DNA from: Diplodia intermedia | Lineage: Eukaryota; Ascomycota; Dothideomycetes; Botryosphaeriales; Botryosphaeriaceae | NCBI GenBank assembly: GCA_021495925.1 | Contig: JAKEKT010000046.1 | Location: 186,001-250,000, forward strand | Length of the DNA stretch: 64,000 nt | Reading direction: 5' to 3' | Shown here: in pieces, positions 42,947 to 55,248 of the stretch | Numbering within the stretch: position 1 is the stretch's first letter | Layout: each line of letters starts with the position of its first letter | Position numbers and translations under genes: made by a program | The notes under the pieces: model-generated | The model's database searches: none | Seen by the model: the letters and a program-made list of their open reading frames with translations, nothing else | What the model was told of the DNA's origin: nothing

Positions 42947-43767
42947 ATGAAGATCCTCTACATCGGCGTACGGCCCCCGCTTTGTCCGCTCGGGCTCCTC
43001 CGTTGACGTCGATGTCCAGATCCTCAAGAACGAGCAGAAGCCTGCCGTCGAGCTCTGCTCCGAGGCCGAGCTTAGCAGCTACTCCCGCTTCACCCGTTCA
43101 AGGTGCGCCACCGCAGCCCCGCCAACCTCTCTCACGGCGTCTTACTGATCCCCTGGCCAGCGTCGGAGAGTTCATGACTCTGTTCAGCAAGACTGTAGCC
43201 GAGAGGACAAAACCGGGACAGCGCCAGGACGTCGAGGAACAATGTACGCCGCCTGTTGCTTTTGTTGCCTGGAGGCTGTGCTGACTGGTGCTGTAGCGTA
43301 CACCTTCCACGCCTACGGCCGCACCGAGGGCATTGCCGGTATCATCATCACCGACCACGAGTACCCCGCGCTGGTCGCCCACCAGCTGCTCTCCAAGGTC
43401 GTCGACGAGTTTCTGAACAAGTACCCGCGTAATGTCTTCACTGTCTCGGACGCGGCCTGCCCCATGCCGGAACTCAAGGAATACATTGTCAAGTACCAGG
43501 ACCCGCAGCAGGCCGACAGCATCATGAAGATCCAGAAGGAGCTTGACGAGACTAAGATCGTACTGCACAAGACCATCGAAAGCGTGCTGGAGCGGGGAGA
43601 GAAGCTTGACAGCCTGGTGGCCAAGAGCGATGGCCTGAGCGCACAGAGCAAGATGTTCTACACCCAGGTACGTGCACCCCCGAGCTGCAGCATCTTATCC
43701 GTGCCTTGGCTAACACGATCTTCCACGATAGGCGAAGAAGCAGAACTCGTGCTGCATTGTTATGTAA
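42947..43767 (+). CDS. YKT6: v-SNARE Ykt6 with longin domain and CAAX end
   Basis: Prenylated R-SNARE acting in ER-Golgi, endosomal and vacuolar fusion and in autophagy. Exons 42947-42967, 43020-43102, 43161-43243, 43297-43667 and 43732-43767 give 197 residues, the family length. The longin domain starts MKILYIGILKNEQKPAVELC and continues GEFMTLFSKTVAERTKPGQR and SYTFHAYGRTEGIAGIIITD. The SNARE helix is KIQKELDETKIVLHKTIESV through LDSLVAKSDGL with the central Arg replaced in register by the family LERGEKLD part. The 36-nt last exon encodes AKKQNSCCIVM: a palmitoylation/farnesylation CCxxM end. Introns are 52, 58, 53 and 64 nt. Only splicing reveals the N- and C-termini. Confidence 0.95.
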
Positions 43768-44325
43768 TTTCTTTTCCGGCGTTGTCGGGAGCAGGTTTGC
43801 TAGGCAGGCCGCATAATGATATCTAATGACAGATCCACCACATACCCAGACTGAGGATATATAGTAAAGCATCACCCACGCCGGTGTACATTTGACCCGT
43901 ACTCGATCCATGTGCAGCTCTGAAATCAGCGCCGGACGTAAGCGTGTTGTGATGCTGACGTGCGGAACAGGTCATCCCGCAAATTTGCGTTATCGCTAGG
44001 CGGGAAGCCATCATGCGAATTGTCGAAGACGGATCAGCAACCCGCTCCGCAGAGTGCTCCCTGCGGCGGTGGCACGGGTGGAGCCTCGAATACGCAACCT
44101 AAATAACGGTTTCATTATTACGATTGCGGTGCGCGCATGACCACCCGGCGATCCGTTCGAGATTGTCTACTCCTTTTCATGCCTGTAACGCATCTCCATA
44201 TACACTCCGCAGCGCTTTGGGCTTCTTTCTTCTTCAACACCCACCACGCTGATACGGGTGCCCTTATCTTTCCTTCTCTACGATGCTAATTTTTTGGACA
44301 CTTCTACCCGCATCACAACGCTGCT
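43768..44325. other. Intergenic between YKT6 and the F-box gene
   Basis: About 560 bp holding the YKT6 3' end and the promoter of the gene at 44326. No other feature recognised. Confidence 0.4.
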
Positions 44326-45246
44326 ATGGCTCCCAATCAAGACGTCGAATCAACTCCTACCAGGGGGGCGCCTAGACCCAGCCTGGCCAAAATCGACACT
44401 TCTTCCCATATCAACGATGATTCGAGGAACCCGTCACCCACCTCGGAATTCTCCTTCACCTTTTCCATCTTCGAACGGACCGCCAGCGATGGCGAACGCA
44501 CGCCCACAGGCCTCACCCGGATCGACGTCATCTCCAACCACTCGCGCGGCGAATCCTTTAGCATTTCCTCGCCGACGTCCGACTTCTCCTTCCGCTTCTC
44601 CAACATGGAGCCGCCGCCGGCGCCGCAGCGGAGGCGCGAGACGGTGACGTCGTCGACGCGCCGGCACAAGCGGCGCGCCACCGGCCTCACCAGCATCTCG
44701 ACGACGACGTCGTCGGCCGTGGACCCGTTCGGCACCGGCAGCCGGATCGGCTCGCCGACGCGCTCGTCGTCCATCTTCTCGTACCGCGTCTTCACGCCGG
44801 CGCAGTCCGAGTTCTTCCCGCGCAGCATGAGCCAGGTGGTGTCGCCGGGCAGCCTGCTGGAGCGGCTGCCGGCGGAGCTGCACCTGGAGCTGGTCGGGCA
44901 CCTGGGCGCGTGCGAGGCGCGCACCATGCGGCTCGTCTCCAAGTACTGGCGCGCCGTCGTCACGCAGTGGTACAAGCGCGACGCGCTGTCGGTCCGCCTG
45001 CCGCTCGACGTGCAGCTGCGCGTCGCCGGCTACCTCGACGTCGAGAGCCTGGTCGCCATGCGCGCGGCGTCCCGCTACTGGAAGGAGGTCGTCAAGAAGC
45101 ATGGGAAAGATCCCGCCGTCGTGCATTCCACCCGCAGCGCCCTGCTGTGCACGTACGACGAGTGTCGGGGCCGCGGCACCAGCATGTATTGGCGGTTGTG
45201 GATCCGCATTCTGAGGACCATTCAGAGGGAGAATCCGTGGGTTTGA
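44326..45246 (+). CDS. F-box-like protein with two F-box-type motifs (306 aa)
   Basis: Probably a substrate adaptor for an SCF ubiquitin ligase; the target is unknown. It is a single exon. Residues 1-170 are Ser/Thr/Pro-rich and look disordered, with two similar units, SPTSEFSFTFSIFERT and SPTSDFSFRFSNME. At about 182-215 there is an F-box-type segment LLERLPAELHLELVGHLGAC followed by RLVSKYWRAVV. At about 225-260 a second unit reads LPLDVQLRVAGYLDVESLVA followed by RAASRYWKEVVKKH. The C-terminus has no leucine-rich, WD or Kelch repeats that would name a substrate domain. The second unit could be a degenerate duplicate of the first. The start ATG has in-frame support and no upstream alternative nearby. 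Confidence 0.75.
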   Translation: MAPNQDVESTPTRGAPRPSLAKIDTSSHINDDSRNPSPTSEFSFTFSIFERTASDGERTPTGLTRIDVISNHSRGESFSISSPTSDFSFRFSNMEPPPAPQRRRETVTSSTRRHKRRATGLTSISTTTSSAVDPFGTGSRIGSPTRSSSIFSYRVFTPAQSEFFPRSMSQVVSPGSLLERLPAELHLELVGHLGACEARTMRLVSKYWRAVVTQWYKRDALSVRLPLDVQLRVAGYLDVESLVAMRAASRYWKEVVKKHGKDPAVVHSTRSALLCTYDECRGRGTSMYWRLWIRILRTIQRENPWV

Positions 45247-46254
45247 GAGGTCGACTGACCACCGTCATCCGATGTTGGATTTGTACCCCGCGCTCGATTT
45301 TCTCCCCGGCGACTGCACCGTTCCCGGATTTTGAGAGGCTGTAGGCCTCTTTTCTCGGTGGGCGTCCTGTGGCTTCCGCAACCTCGCTCTGTTGCACGGA
45401 TGGGCACCTTGTGCTCCAATATCCACAGTTGCGCCTTCGACTCCTTTCCGGTCCTCGTCCTGAAACGGGCGTCGGACGTGGAAAGTACACGCCACGCACG
45501 CCGTTCGCCTGTCGGAGGCGGTCTATTTTCTGGAGAGACATCGAAGATTGATCGGCAGAAACGCCTCTTTTCGTTCTGCTTTGTTTTTACCGACTTTCTG
45601 CAATTTTGTGCTTTCGGTCCAGTAACTTTGACTTGATTTCTTTTTTTTTACCTTGGTTTGCTTTCCACTTTCAAGAGCGGCTTAACTCCACTTGCTTTTT
45701 CTGTTGTACAAGCGATGCGGAGTTTCCTTTGTAGATACCCAGGAGGCGGCGTATTTCTTTGTCCTTTCTTGGTTCTTGCAGCATTCAGTTAGTCTATCTG
45801 GGTTTGAATATGGCCCTGTGCGTTCTCTGGTATTTCCTTGTCAACTCAACTGTAGCCTCAAGTACATAGCCAGTGTGATACAACACAATAAGGAACGAAT
45901 TGGCTATTATTAGCACAAATGAAGCATTTGCGTGAGTTATTTGAAGTACTATGGCCCGCATACCTTGCGTCACACTAACCACACCGTATAGATTTGTGTA
46001 TTACATGGGAGATCACCGAGCACAAAAGGCGGTGACATTCTTTCATCTCATCTTCATTGTGTCTGAAAGTCAAGGTTCATGTTCTCATAGTTTTACAGGT
46101 CTGACAAAGTATAGCAATGCGAAGAGTCGAAAAGTGAAGAGATGTAAGAGTTTGCAACTCCGTGCCGATATGAAATTTCAACTAAATGTCAACAGAATAC
46201 CGGTTGGCGCCAAGGAAAGAAGCGTCCTGGGACACTCAGACCTACATGCTCGTA
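45247..46254. other. Convergent intergenic 1.0 kb, AT-richer
   Basis: Lies between the 3' ends of the F-box and NACHT genes. T-rich runs around 45632-45650 may belong to the polyadenylation region of the F-box gene. No gene recognised. Confidence 0.45.
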
Positions 46255-49200
46255 TCAGTCAGGCTCTCCGAATAATGCCAAATACAAGGGATCGATTGGC
46301 TCTTTGAACCTCTGACTTGGTTTGCTTTCAAGCGAAGATGTCTCGGTATCAGTACCATCCTCAGCTCTCACGCGCGCCCGCCTTTGGTTCTCCATTTCAA
46401 GTTGCTGAGATTCAATCAGCAGATCTTGCGAATTGCACTTCTCAGCAAGCCTCCTCATGCTCATGATTGTGTCGTTATGATAAATGCCCAGAGTTCTCCT
46501 CCTCATTGCCAGTACTTGACGGTCGGTGTCCTCGGCGTCCTTCCAGCGACCCTGTCTCCAGTATATGGATGCTTTATGAAACATGGTGGTCAGGAAGGCG
46601 GGGTGATCTTTTGCTGTGTTTTTGCTTCGGAGTTGGCAAACATGCAAGATCAGTCTTTCTGACGAACTCAGTTTGCTGTTTGCCAAATATGCCTTCGAAA
46701 ACTCTTCCATAATAAGAAGAGTATTCTCATTCTCTCTGCCCAATCTTTCGAAGGCCTCTCCTACGACGGCTTGCTCCAAATCTTCTAAGCAACGCTGTGG
46801 GAATGAAGGATGTAAGCCATGTTGCCGGTGTCGTTGTTGTCGAGCGTCCAGGAGCAGCCGGACTGTTTCCCAGTGACCCGCTCTTGCTGCCAGGAGAAGG
46901 GGAGTCATGTGTGTACCAGTTGTCGCTTCTGGATCCACGTCCACGTGAGAAACGGTTAAAAGCTGCCGGACAATGCCGAGATTTCCTCTCATTGAAGCCA
47001 AAGAGAGTGGTGTGGCTCCTTGGTAATTCCCCTTGTTCAGGTCCGCATCCGCTGCTATCAACAGCTTTAGAAGCTCGGAACCTTTCCTGTCATCGGAACC
47101 GGCAGCCACCATTGCCGGTGTTGAGCCATCGTCATCTTGTGAATCGACCTGCACGCCTAGGCGAATGAGTAAGTCCACTCCTCGAATGTCGTCCGTCAGG
47201 ATGGCCCGTGATAGCAAGGTCGCGCCATTACTCAGCCTTGGGTTGATGTTTGCTCCCGCTTCTTTCAAAACATTCATAACATGCTCAAAGCCGAGCGTCG
47301 CAGCAAGGTAAAATGCCGTGCCGATTCCAGGGGCCTCAAAGTTGACGTTTGCTCCGTTCATTAGCAGACATCTCAGCATGTCAAAGTTGTTGTTGGTGAC
47401 TGCAACGAATAGTGGTGGCGTTTCGTCAATGTCGGTGGCGTTTACTTCGACGTTTCCAAGGGATAGAAGTAGATTTGTTGCATTTGATTGACCCGAACGA
47501 ACCATCTCATGAAGCAAAGTAGTCCCAGAAGCTTGTGGTCCGGCGAGGAATAACGTGGACAAGGCCCAGTTCCACTGCGTTATATCAAAGGATGAGAGAC
47601 CTACAAGTGATTCCATCCCTCCATTTGTCGCCAGAATGCTCGGAACAGCTGGTTGGCTCGATGTAAAGCAGTCCAACAAGGGGTGAAGTACGTTATCGAA
47701 CCGATGTATCAGCTGTGCATGCTTGGGCCAATGCCTTGAAGCATACAGCAAAAGGGGAAATTTGGACATCAAACGAGAGCCTGTGTTCTCGTCTCTGAGG
47801 TCGTTGATGATATTTCGCCAGCGATGCTGAGTGATATCCGTGCAGGGCATACATTGTCTGTCCAGGTGTCGCTTCAAGCAGTCTTCGAAGTAATGCTGTA
47901 TCTCCTCCAAACCCAGGTAGGTAATACAAGTCCGACAGAGTTGAAAATGGGCCTGTTCAATGCTTTCCATCACAGGGTATCCATCAATGACCGGAAGGCC
48001 GCCATTTCGTAGATATTCGGCCACGGACTGGTGGATGAAGCGGACCCTTTTTTGCAGGCCATTATGCCCGCCTCCAGTCTCCGCCAAACCTCTGGAGATG
48101 TGCTTGACCATTCTTTCCAAGTCATTAGCGGATTCCCCGTACCCGAACCATTGTTCGTGCTGTCGGAGAGATCGAGTTTTGGAGCTTGCATCCACAGCTA
48201 TAGCGTGTCTCAGATCCCTTGCTGTCAATGGCCGTTCTGCAAAGCAGACCCACTGTAGGAGCTTGACCGTGTCCTTATCAGGGTTCTTCAGAATATCGGC
48301 GTATAGCTTGTGGAGGTCCTTCGGCAGCTCCTCAACGCTTTTTTGAAGAAGTTCAAATGATCTCCCAATCCTGGCTCGGTTGCGAATCTGACTTGCAACC
48401 AAGATGGCCCATTGGAATACGCCATCCGCTTTCTGAGTGATGAATCTTGTCAAGTTTTCCTGTCTCGGGACATTCCTGAGCTTTGACGACATTACATGGC
48501 TAATGTCTTGTTGATTTTCATGTTCTAGCAAGATGGAGTCCTCGTCATCAATGGTGAGAATTGGGTAGTGCCGGCAAGAAAAGCAGATTTTCAGATCTGT
48601 GCCATGCGTTTCAATGAGTTCCTGGAAAAATTCCCCGACCTCTATAGCACTTGACTCTCCAAGTTCGTCCAGCGCGTCGACAAGAAGAACCACAGGCCTA
48701 GTGTCGAGGACCGCCCTGATTGTAAGCACCAGATAACGTTTCACCTCTTCCACAGACCAATCCCAGTCTGACCTATGCTGGCCACGCGTTCTGCAAGCCT
48801 CGCTGTAGCGGCGGCTTAATTCCTCCAGTGGCGAAGAGGGTTCTGATAGCAGTTGGTGCAGGACAGAACGGAAAAGCCCAAGCTGGGATCTTTGCATCTC
48901 AAACCCTTGGCCAAAGACGAAGAATGTTGCCAGCAGGAAACCGGACACTGTAGCCTCAGACTGTAGCTCCCGGAATATGTATTTCATCAGTGTCGATTTC
49001 CCGGAACCGGGTTTGCCTTTGATCCAGAGGATTCCGTGAGGTCTGTTGTTCCAGTTGCCATATCGTTGGTGTGATAGAATCCAGGCACACGTATTTCCAG
49101 CAGCCTCTGCGATCATACTCAGACGTTCGTTTCTCAGTTCGAAAGAGAAGGATCTGAGGCACTCTGCGCAAAGCGTTAGTCTTACGTCACATACGAGTTG

Positions 49201-50495
49201 ACAAGTAATGGCGCCGGCTCACCTGATTCTTGTGCTCCTTTGGGTTGCCGTAACTCCGGGTTCCTTCTTCGCACCATCTCGTTTCTATTCATCACAAGCC
49301 TATTAAGACGACCTTTGACCACCTTGTAATACTCATCCTGCGAGCTAGTGAACTTCACCATCTCAGAATGAGTGCGATTGACAGGATAAACATAGAAGTC
49401 GCCCGTCTCCCAAGGTCTGCAATGAGTGGCGGAATACCGATCAACCAGAACAGCCGGCTCACCGGACATGCACCACCTGTCACCCACTTTTTGAGCCGTT
49501 GGAGACTTGGCAGTTTCAAAGAACGAGAATACCATGGATTCTGTGGAATCGAATACTTTCTGGAAGGTCTGTTCCTGGTGGCGCAATATTTCCGACGACT
49601 GTCCAAGGCTGTCCACGAGGTATCGATTTGGTTGATCGCCAACCATTGGCACGAGGCTTTTGACGTCCATTCCTTGATTTGGAACGCCAAAAAGAAGGAT
49701 CCCGAGGACCGCCTCTAAGCGCGTCACGCCAAGGTGGTTGCAATCCGAGATCTGCAAGATAGCCTGTTTCTGGTCAGCATTGAATTCAAGCTTGCAGAAG
49801 ATGACGTGAGCATACTTGTTTGAGGACGATGCCCCCCAGGCTGTGCCCGAGAAGGATAGAAGGCCTTGACGCATCAACGCTTTGAACTTCACTTAGAGCA
49901 TTGCGAAATTTGATGGCCAAGTCGTTGATGTTTTGGAATGATTGACTTCCCACTAGTCTTGATTCGTAGCCAAAGGTGAAGATGCGGAGGTGGGGTAGGT
50001 CACGCGATAGACTGTCTCGCAGCCACATGTATGGCTCATTGCGCTTCTTGAAAGACCCGAAGGCATGACTGCCCAGACCGGACAAGGCGAAGAGGCTGAT
50101 CGGAGTAATCAGTACACGTACAAGTAGGGCTTCAAGCTAACATACTCAACGGTGCACTTCGAATCATCCGAGGAGTGTAGCGGCGTCATTCCCCGGAAAT
50201 GATTGTCAAGCACAGGGCCCTCCAGTTCGTCTGGGAGATTGAGAGCCCACTCATCTTTGTCACTTTCACCATCTTTGAGTAACAGCTCTGGAAGCTCCAA
50301 GAACTGTAAAGTTGCTGTTTTCTCCCTCGGAGACTCCGGACTGCATGCGAGGGAATGAACTCGAGCTTTCACGTTGTTGCCCAGACGTTGCCGAAGAAGG
50401 TCATGGACACCGGCCTTGTCGAGATGCGCGGGTATTGCTTGAAGCCTGAAGGTCTCGTCAGGCCGTCGAGCGTTCCTTCGAGTGCTCTCGGCCAT
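46255..50495 (-). CDS. NLR-type NACHT protein: hydrolase-NACHT-ankyrin (1359 aa)
   Basis: Fungal NOD-like receptor, a class tied to non-self recognition, heterokaryon incompatibility and programmed cell death; the ligand is unknown. Exons 50146-50495, 49816-50095, 49223-49763 and 46255-49163, with introns of 50, 52 and 59 nt. Residues 1-116 look RRM-like (TFRLQAIPAHLDKAGVHDLL). From 117 a PGAP1-type alpha/beta hydrolase starts at DLFALSGLGSHAFGSF, with nucleophile elbow LLGHSLGGIVLKQ and LFGVPNQGMDVKSLVPMVGD. The NACHT has Walker A GKPGSGKS (440-447) and Walker B VVLLVDALDEL (548-558). Winged-helix-like QKRVRFIHQSVAEYLR follows. About six ankyrin repeats span ~940-1165. The tail (1165-1359) holds a TPR-like unit FHKASIYWRQGRWKDAEDTD. 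Frames agree across all splices, and there is no stop, so the gene appears intact. Confidence 0.9.
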
Positions 50496-51356
50496 GGCTG
50501 CTTAAGCAGCCAAACTCGTCGGCATGGGCAAGTGTGGGTTCGAGAGAGGCAAATGCTGAGGTTGAGCTGGTGTCAGAGCGTGTTCAATGTCAGCAGCGTC
50601 AGCCTGGTCGTATGATGTGGAGGCGGGGACAGAATACGGCGACTCGGACGAATAAGAAAGTGGCACAGTACATACCCTTGGCTCAACCACTCAGACGCCT
50701 GGATTTTGGTTTTGCAGGGTGTTGATTGCCGTCACAGCCTGTGTAGATTATTTACCAACGGCGAAAATAAATTGATTCATTACTTCACAGTGAAGTTTGC
50801 GATCGCGTCTATCAATCCAATCTCTCAAAGTCCTGTGTGTAGAAAATGTGGCGAGCTGAGCCTGCAGTTGATGCCTAAACAAGCCCTGATTTGGGGCGAA
50901 TCACAGCAGACTGGCAAACCCCTCGTCACTCCTGCTGAGTGACTTGCATGCTATAAGATGGGGGTACCTCAGCCTCGTCTGGAAAAGCTCTCTCTGGTCA
51001 AACCCAACTTTTCTGTTATGGTGATCAACTTTTCACCCAAGTCAATATCGTATTCGTATTCCAAGTGCTATTGGTCATTTTCTGGTTTTCTTAGGGCGAA
51101 GGCTACGTATGCAGTATACTCCTTTTTCTACAAACCAAATCCCAAAGAGCACGACGTTTTGGAATGAGGTCGCTGGGCTGAGGCTTTCCAAGTGTGACAT
51201 TGATAAGTCTATCGCGCTTGAAGAAATGCAAAATTGACTGACAAACGCAGTCTTGCAGTTTAGAAACAACCAGATATACCGGGAGTGACCGTCCCTGGTC
51301 GCCTGCGAGGTATTTCCCCAGCCACCAGACCGATTTCCCCCCTCCTCTCCTCTCCC
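50496..51356. other. Intergenic between NLR start and AlkB end
   Basis: About 860 bp. It should contain the promoter of the NACHT gene and the 3' end of the AlkB-like gene. No gene recognised. Confidence 0.4.
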
Positions 51357-52689
51357 TCAATCCCAAACCTGGCGACAACTGATATTAATCCGCTTCGTCC
51401 CCATATACCCCTTCCACTTCGCATACGCCCTCCTCTCGGCCTCGCCCGCGCCGGGCGTGCCGACGGGCCACACGGCCAACGGCTCGGGACACGTGCCGGC
51501 AATCGTCCGGGGCATGGCGTGCCACGCCCACCGCGCCTCGCCCGACAGCAACACGCAGTCGCCGCTGCGCACCCTGATGGCAACGGTGCGGTCCGGTCTG
51601 GGCCGAGCCCTGACCGACTGGCTCCGTCGTGCACCCCCAGCATCGTCATCCCCATCCCCCGCCTCCTCCCCCGCAGCACCACCACCCTCACCACCATCCC
51701 CCTCCCCCGCCCTCCCAATAACAAAAACCCCCTCGCACCCCAGCGAGAAGCTCGCCAGCGGCCTGCCGCAGAACTCGCTGACGTCGCGATGGACGGGCAT
51801 GTAGTCCTTGCCCGAGTAGACGAGCACGACGCCGGACTCGGGGCGGATGCTGTGGCGCGGGAACAGGGCCGCGACGAGCGCGGCCAGGTCGGCCGGGAAG
51901 GGCGTGCGCGTGACGCCGTAGCTGCGCGTGGGCCAGTCGTACTGCTCGCCCAGCGTCAGCCAGCGCAGCTTGCTGGCGAGGAATTGCGCCATGTTGAGGG
52001 GCGGCTTGGGAGGTGGTGGTGGTGGGTCGGCGGTGGTGGGAGTGGTGGGGGCTTTTGGGTGGAGGAGTTGGGAGGGGGTGGATTGGGGATAGCTGAAGAA
52101 GGAGCGGGAGGGGAGGCCTTGCGGCTTTGACGGCGGCGGGTAGGGGATGTGGTAGTCTGCTTCGAGGTTGATTTTGTGCTTCGGGTCCGCTAGGTCTCGG
52201 TGTAGTAGCTGCGAGGTGAAGAAGATTTGGGTCTCCATGGGCAGGATGCCGGGTACTATCTGCAAGCCTGCGAGACACGGTGAGTTCGCTGGGAACAAAA
52301 GGAGAACTGCGGCTGGACATACCGGGAATGTCCTTGTGCTCGTATATGGTGGCATCCTTGAAATCGGTCTGAGACGGAAGGTCATGGTCGGGTAGGGCAG
52401 CTTTGCAATAGTCGTTGCATGCGTTTTCTATGACGGAGGCGGAAATGGTCCCTGCAGGCCGCCAGATGTCACGCTGCTTTTCGCTAAGCTCACGGCCGAA
52501 ATACAGCAGGTCATCGTCCTGCTCCAGCTCTGCTCGTTTCACTTTGTTGTAGTGCAAGTAGGCTTCCTGGATGGGCATCGGCGGCAGGGCGTGCGTGTCA
52601 TGATGGTGGGATTTCTGCCGAAGCCATCAGTCAAGCGACCATTGCGTGTTTTGTGTGGCGTTATTTACCGCTTCCGACGAGAAATCCAT
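51357..52689 (-). CDS. AlkB-like 2-oxoglutarate/Fe(II) dioxygenase (407 aa)
   Basis: Oxidative demethylase of the AlkB family, closest in layout to ALKBH1; possible substrates are alkylated DNA or tRNA. Exons 52669-52689, 52323-52614 and 51357-52267 (introns 54 and 55 nt). The dioxygenase core runs from about residue 130: LQIVPGILPMETQIFFTSQL, then a Pro-rich linker, LRWLTLGEQYDWPTRSYG, the iron HxD in DYMPVHRDVSEFCGRPLASF, GDCVLLSGEARWAWHAMPRT with the second iron His, and TKRINISCRQVWD supplying the Arg pair that binds 2-oxoglutarate. All expected metal and cofactor ligands are visible. Odd features are an acidic Gly/Glu/Asp insertion of about 35 residues (GDGGEGGGAAGEEAGDGDDD) inside the core and the 21-nt first exon. 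Confidence 0.88.
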
Positions 52690-55248
52690 GGCCCGTCTTA
52701 TCAAGCCCCTGCGAACGCTATCTCGGCAAATGGTCTTGGTAAAGAAGCTTCGCCGAATTAAAGTAGGCCGCATGGGCCACGTGACGTGCCACTTATGTAC
52801 GACTATTCCGTCCAATAATGGGGGCCGTCTCGCGGAAACGCAAAGAAAGGGATGAGACGGGAGGGAATCGTTGACTCGATGGAACCCGGTAACGTGCGCG
52901 CGCCATTTTCGCTTACTCGGCTCGGATAAACAATTCAGACTGTACTTATTGCATCGCATCATCACCCTCAGACAAAGTTTCTCCTGTTCCCTGAGTGTTG
53001 TTTAATTGTCAGCCCGCTCCTTGCTGTAACTTCAGCAGCCGCGGCCCGCGCGGACCGTGTGTACCTGCATCGACATTATAATCTGTGCCACGGACGCGGT
53101 AAGCACATGGTCGTACTGTTATCACCATCGTCACCATGTGCGACCAGGCAGAGCTGCTCCAGATGGATCCTTTTGCCTGCTTTTTCCGCCTGGTTCCCCC
53201 TTTACGATGCCTGAACGAATGCAGCCCGTCTCCCGTACATTTCAGGGGACCTTGTTGTCTGTAATAACGCAGCAGATACGAAAGTCGACAGACATGCACA
53301 CTTGCTCACTCACCTCTCAGTCGGCGAGGAAAGGGAGAAACCCGGCAACCGGCAACCAGCCCACCCACCTACCTACACAACACGGTGATAAGCATGGCCG
53401 ACCGGGTCTGGCTACTCGCTCACGCGCAGAAAACCCCGGATTTTTTGGCTCGCAGGCTAAGCGATTGCGCTGGCCGCTTGACGTGCGTTAGCGTGCCTGC
53501 GCCATTTGCGGGGTACAAGGTCAGTTGGTGGAGAGGGCGAGGGAGAAGAAGAGGAGGAGGATTCACGTGGTCAGCAGATGTGGGAGAAGCCGAGAAGGAA
53601 GGGAACGCCTCGTCGGAATCCGGCAGCTCTGCCAGGTTGGGCATAACGTTGGTCCTGGCCTGGCCTGACCGGCATGGGGCGTTGATGATGGGATGCATGC
53701 ATGCATGCAGCTGCATTGCCACTGCTGTGGTTGGCTGATTGACCGGTTCGGGAGCCTTTGCGGAGAGGCCAGCCTGGGTCTATCAATAGGCGAAGGATCC
53801 TGCATGCGCTTTACGCCAGACGGCCGAGAACGACGAGTTGTCTTTGCATATAGGAGAAAAAGAGCATGATCGGCGTGGGCTCTCGTGATTGCGACCACGA
53901 GCGATAGGTTAAGGTTTGTGGCAAAGGACGGGTGGCAGTTTTGGTGGCATTGCTCGGCGTGCCCGCGGGCGAGGCTGAACGCTAGCTGAAACCGTGTGCA
54001 GAGGCTGGTGAAACATGGGGACGGGTGATTGGCTGGGGGCGGTCGTACGGGGATTCCTTCTGGGGGCATGGAAGGCGAGGAGCGGGACTTGTTGGAGGCA
54101 AAGGACACAGGATTCGAGGCTCGCGGCTCACATGAGCTGCCCTTTTTTCGCAGTCACGCATTCGAGCACCGGAAACGGGCCAAGACCGGCGACTCAAGTG
54201 GCGCGACTTGCAACGCCCATTTCCGGGGGCCACCAATGAGCGAGCCAAGGGGCGTTTTGTGGCCATTTGCGGTGAGTGCAGCAGGGCCGGCAGCGGTGCA
54301 ACGGTAGCAGTGTGGCTTTTCGTGCCGCGGCTGGTGCTGCTGCTGCTGCTGGTGCTGCCGGTGCTGCTCTGGTGCCTGCTGGTGCTGCTGGTGGTTGTGC
54401 GGCGACGGCGATGTGCCGTTGGTCGCGCATGCTGGGCCGGCAAAGATGGGCACGATGCGCAGCAGGGACTCGTCCAAACAGTCGATGCGAACAGCGGGCA
54501 CTCCAGCGCGTGCTGGCTCGGGTCGGACTGCAGCGCGACGAGGAGGAGAATTCTCCGGAGGCGTTGCTGGCGTGGGCGCATTGGCGGCGGCGACGGACTG
54601 CAGGCGACACGGCGTGCATTGCTCCGGCGTCGGTGGGCTTGGCCGCGGCTGAAGGTTGGATTAAGGTCAGTTCAACAGTGTGGAGAAGCGGAGAAGCGCC
54701 CTGTTTCGGCTGCGGCCGCCCCCAATCACAAATCAGTCACAAGCTCCGCCCGTGTCATGCTGCACGCGAGACTCCCCGCCCAATCGCACGCCGGCGTGCC
54801 TCCTGCCCTGACCTGCTGTGCCCCTCCTCCGCATCCCCGCTGCATCGACTCGAAGCTGGGACATCCGCATGCAGGAAGCGTGCGAGCTGCCCGAGGCACC
54901 ATGTTCCACGCTGGCCAGCCGAACGTGAAGAGAGAGAGATGCGCCGTTTGCAAGCACCAGCTCGGCACGCAGTTCCTCTCTCCGCGGACGCGCTCCAAGG
55001 ACACGAGCCCGGGGCGCAATCTCGCGTGGTGCAGAGGCGAAGCTGCAAAAAGGCTGAACAGATGAACGAGACGCGCTAGGCCCGATCGGGCCCCAGCACT
55101 CTCGCCGCCTCTCCAACCGCCCATAAATAACCACTACCCCTCCGACCCCGACCCGCCTCTTTTCTCGCTGTCGAAGATCACCCAGTGCGACTCGGATCTC
55201 GCTGCGCCAAGGCCTGCGCTCTCTGCCACTCACCGATCAACCGCCAAA
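52690..55248. other. Intergenic 2.6 kb upstream of the sugar transporter
   Basis: No gene recognised. The left end is the AlkB promoter. Many overlapping open frames at 54.2-55.1 kb come from GC-rich, trinucleotide-biased sequence rather than coding. A TATA-like CCATAAATAA lies at 55121-55130, about 120 bp before the transporter start. Confidence 0.45.
54331..54395 (+). repeat. CTG/GTG-rich imperfect trinucleotide tract
   Basis: About 65 bp made mostly of CTG units mixed with GTG and CCG, including five CTG in a row. It lies in the intergenic region upstream of the sugar transporter. Confidence 0.75.

Noticed and set aside
54208..55079. Two overlapping frames of 267 and 285 codons before the sugar transporter
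   Set aside because: They overlap in different frames, start in a CTG-rich tract and look like biased intergenic sequence.
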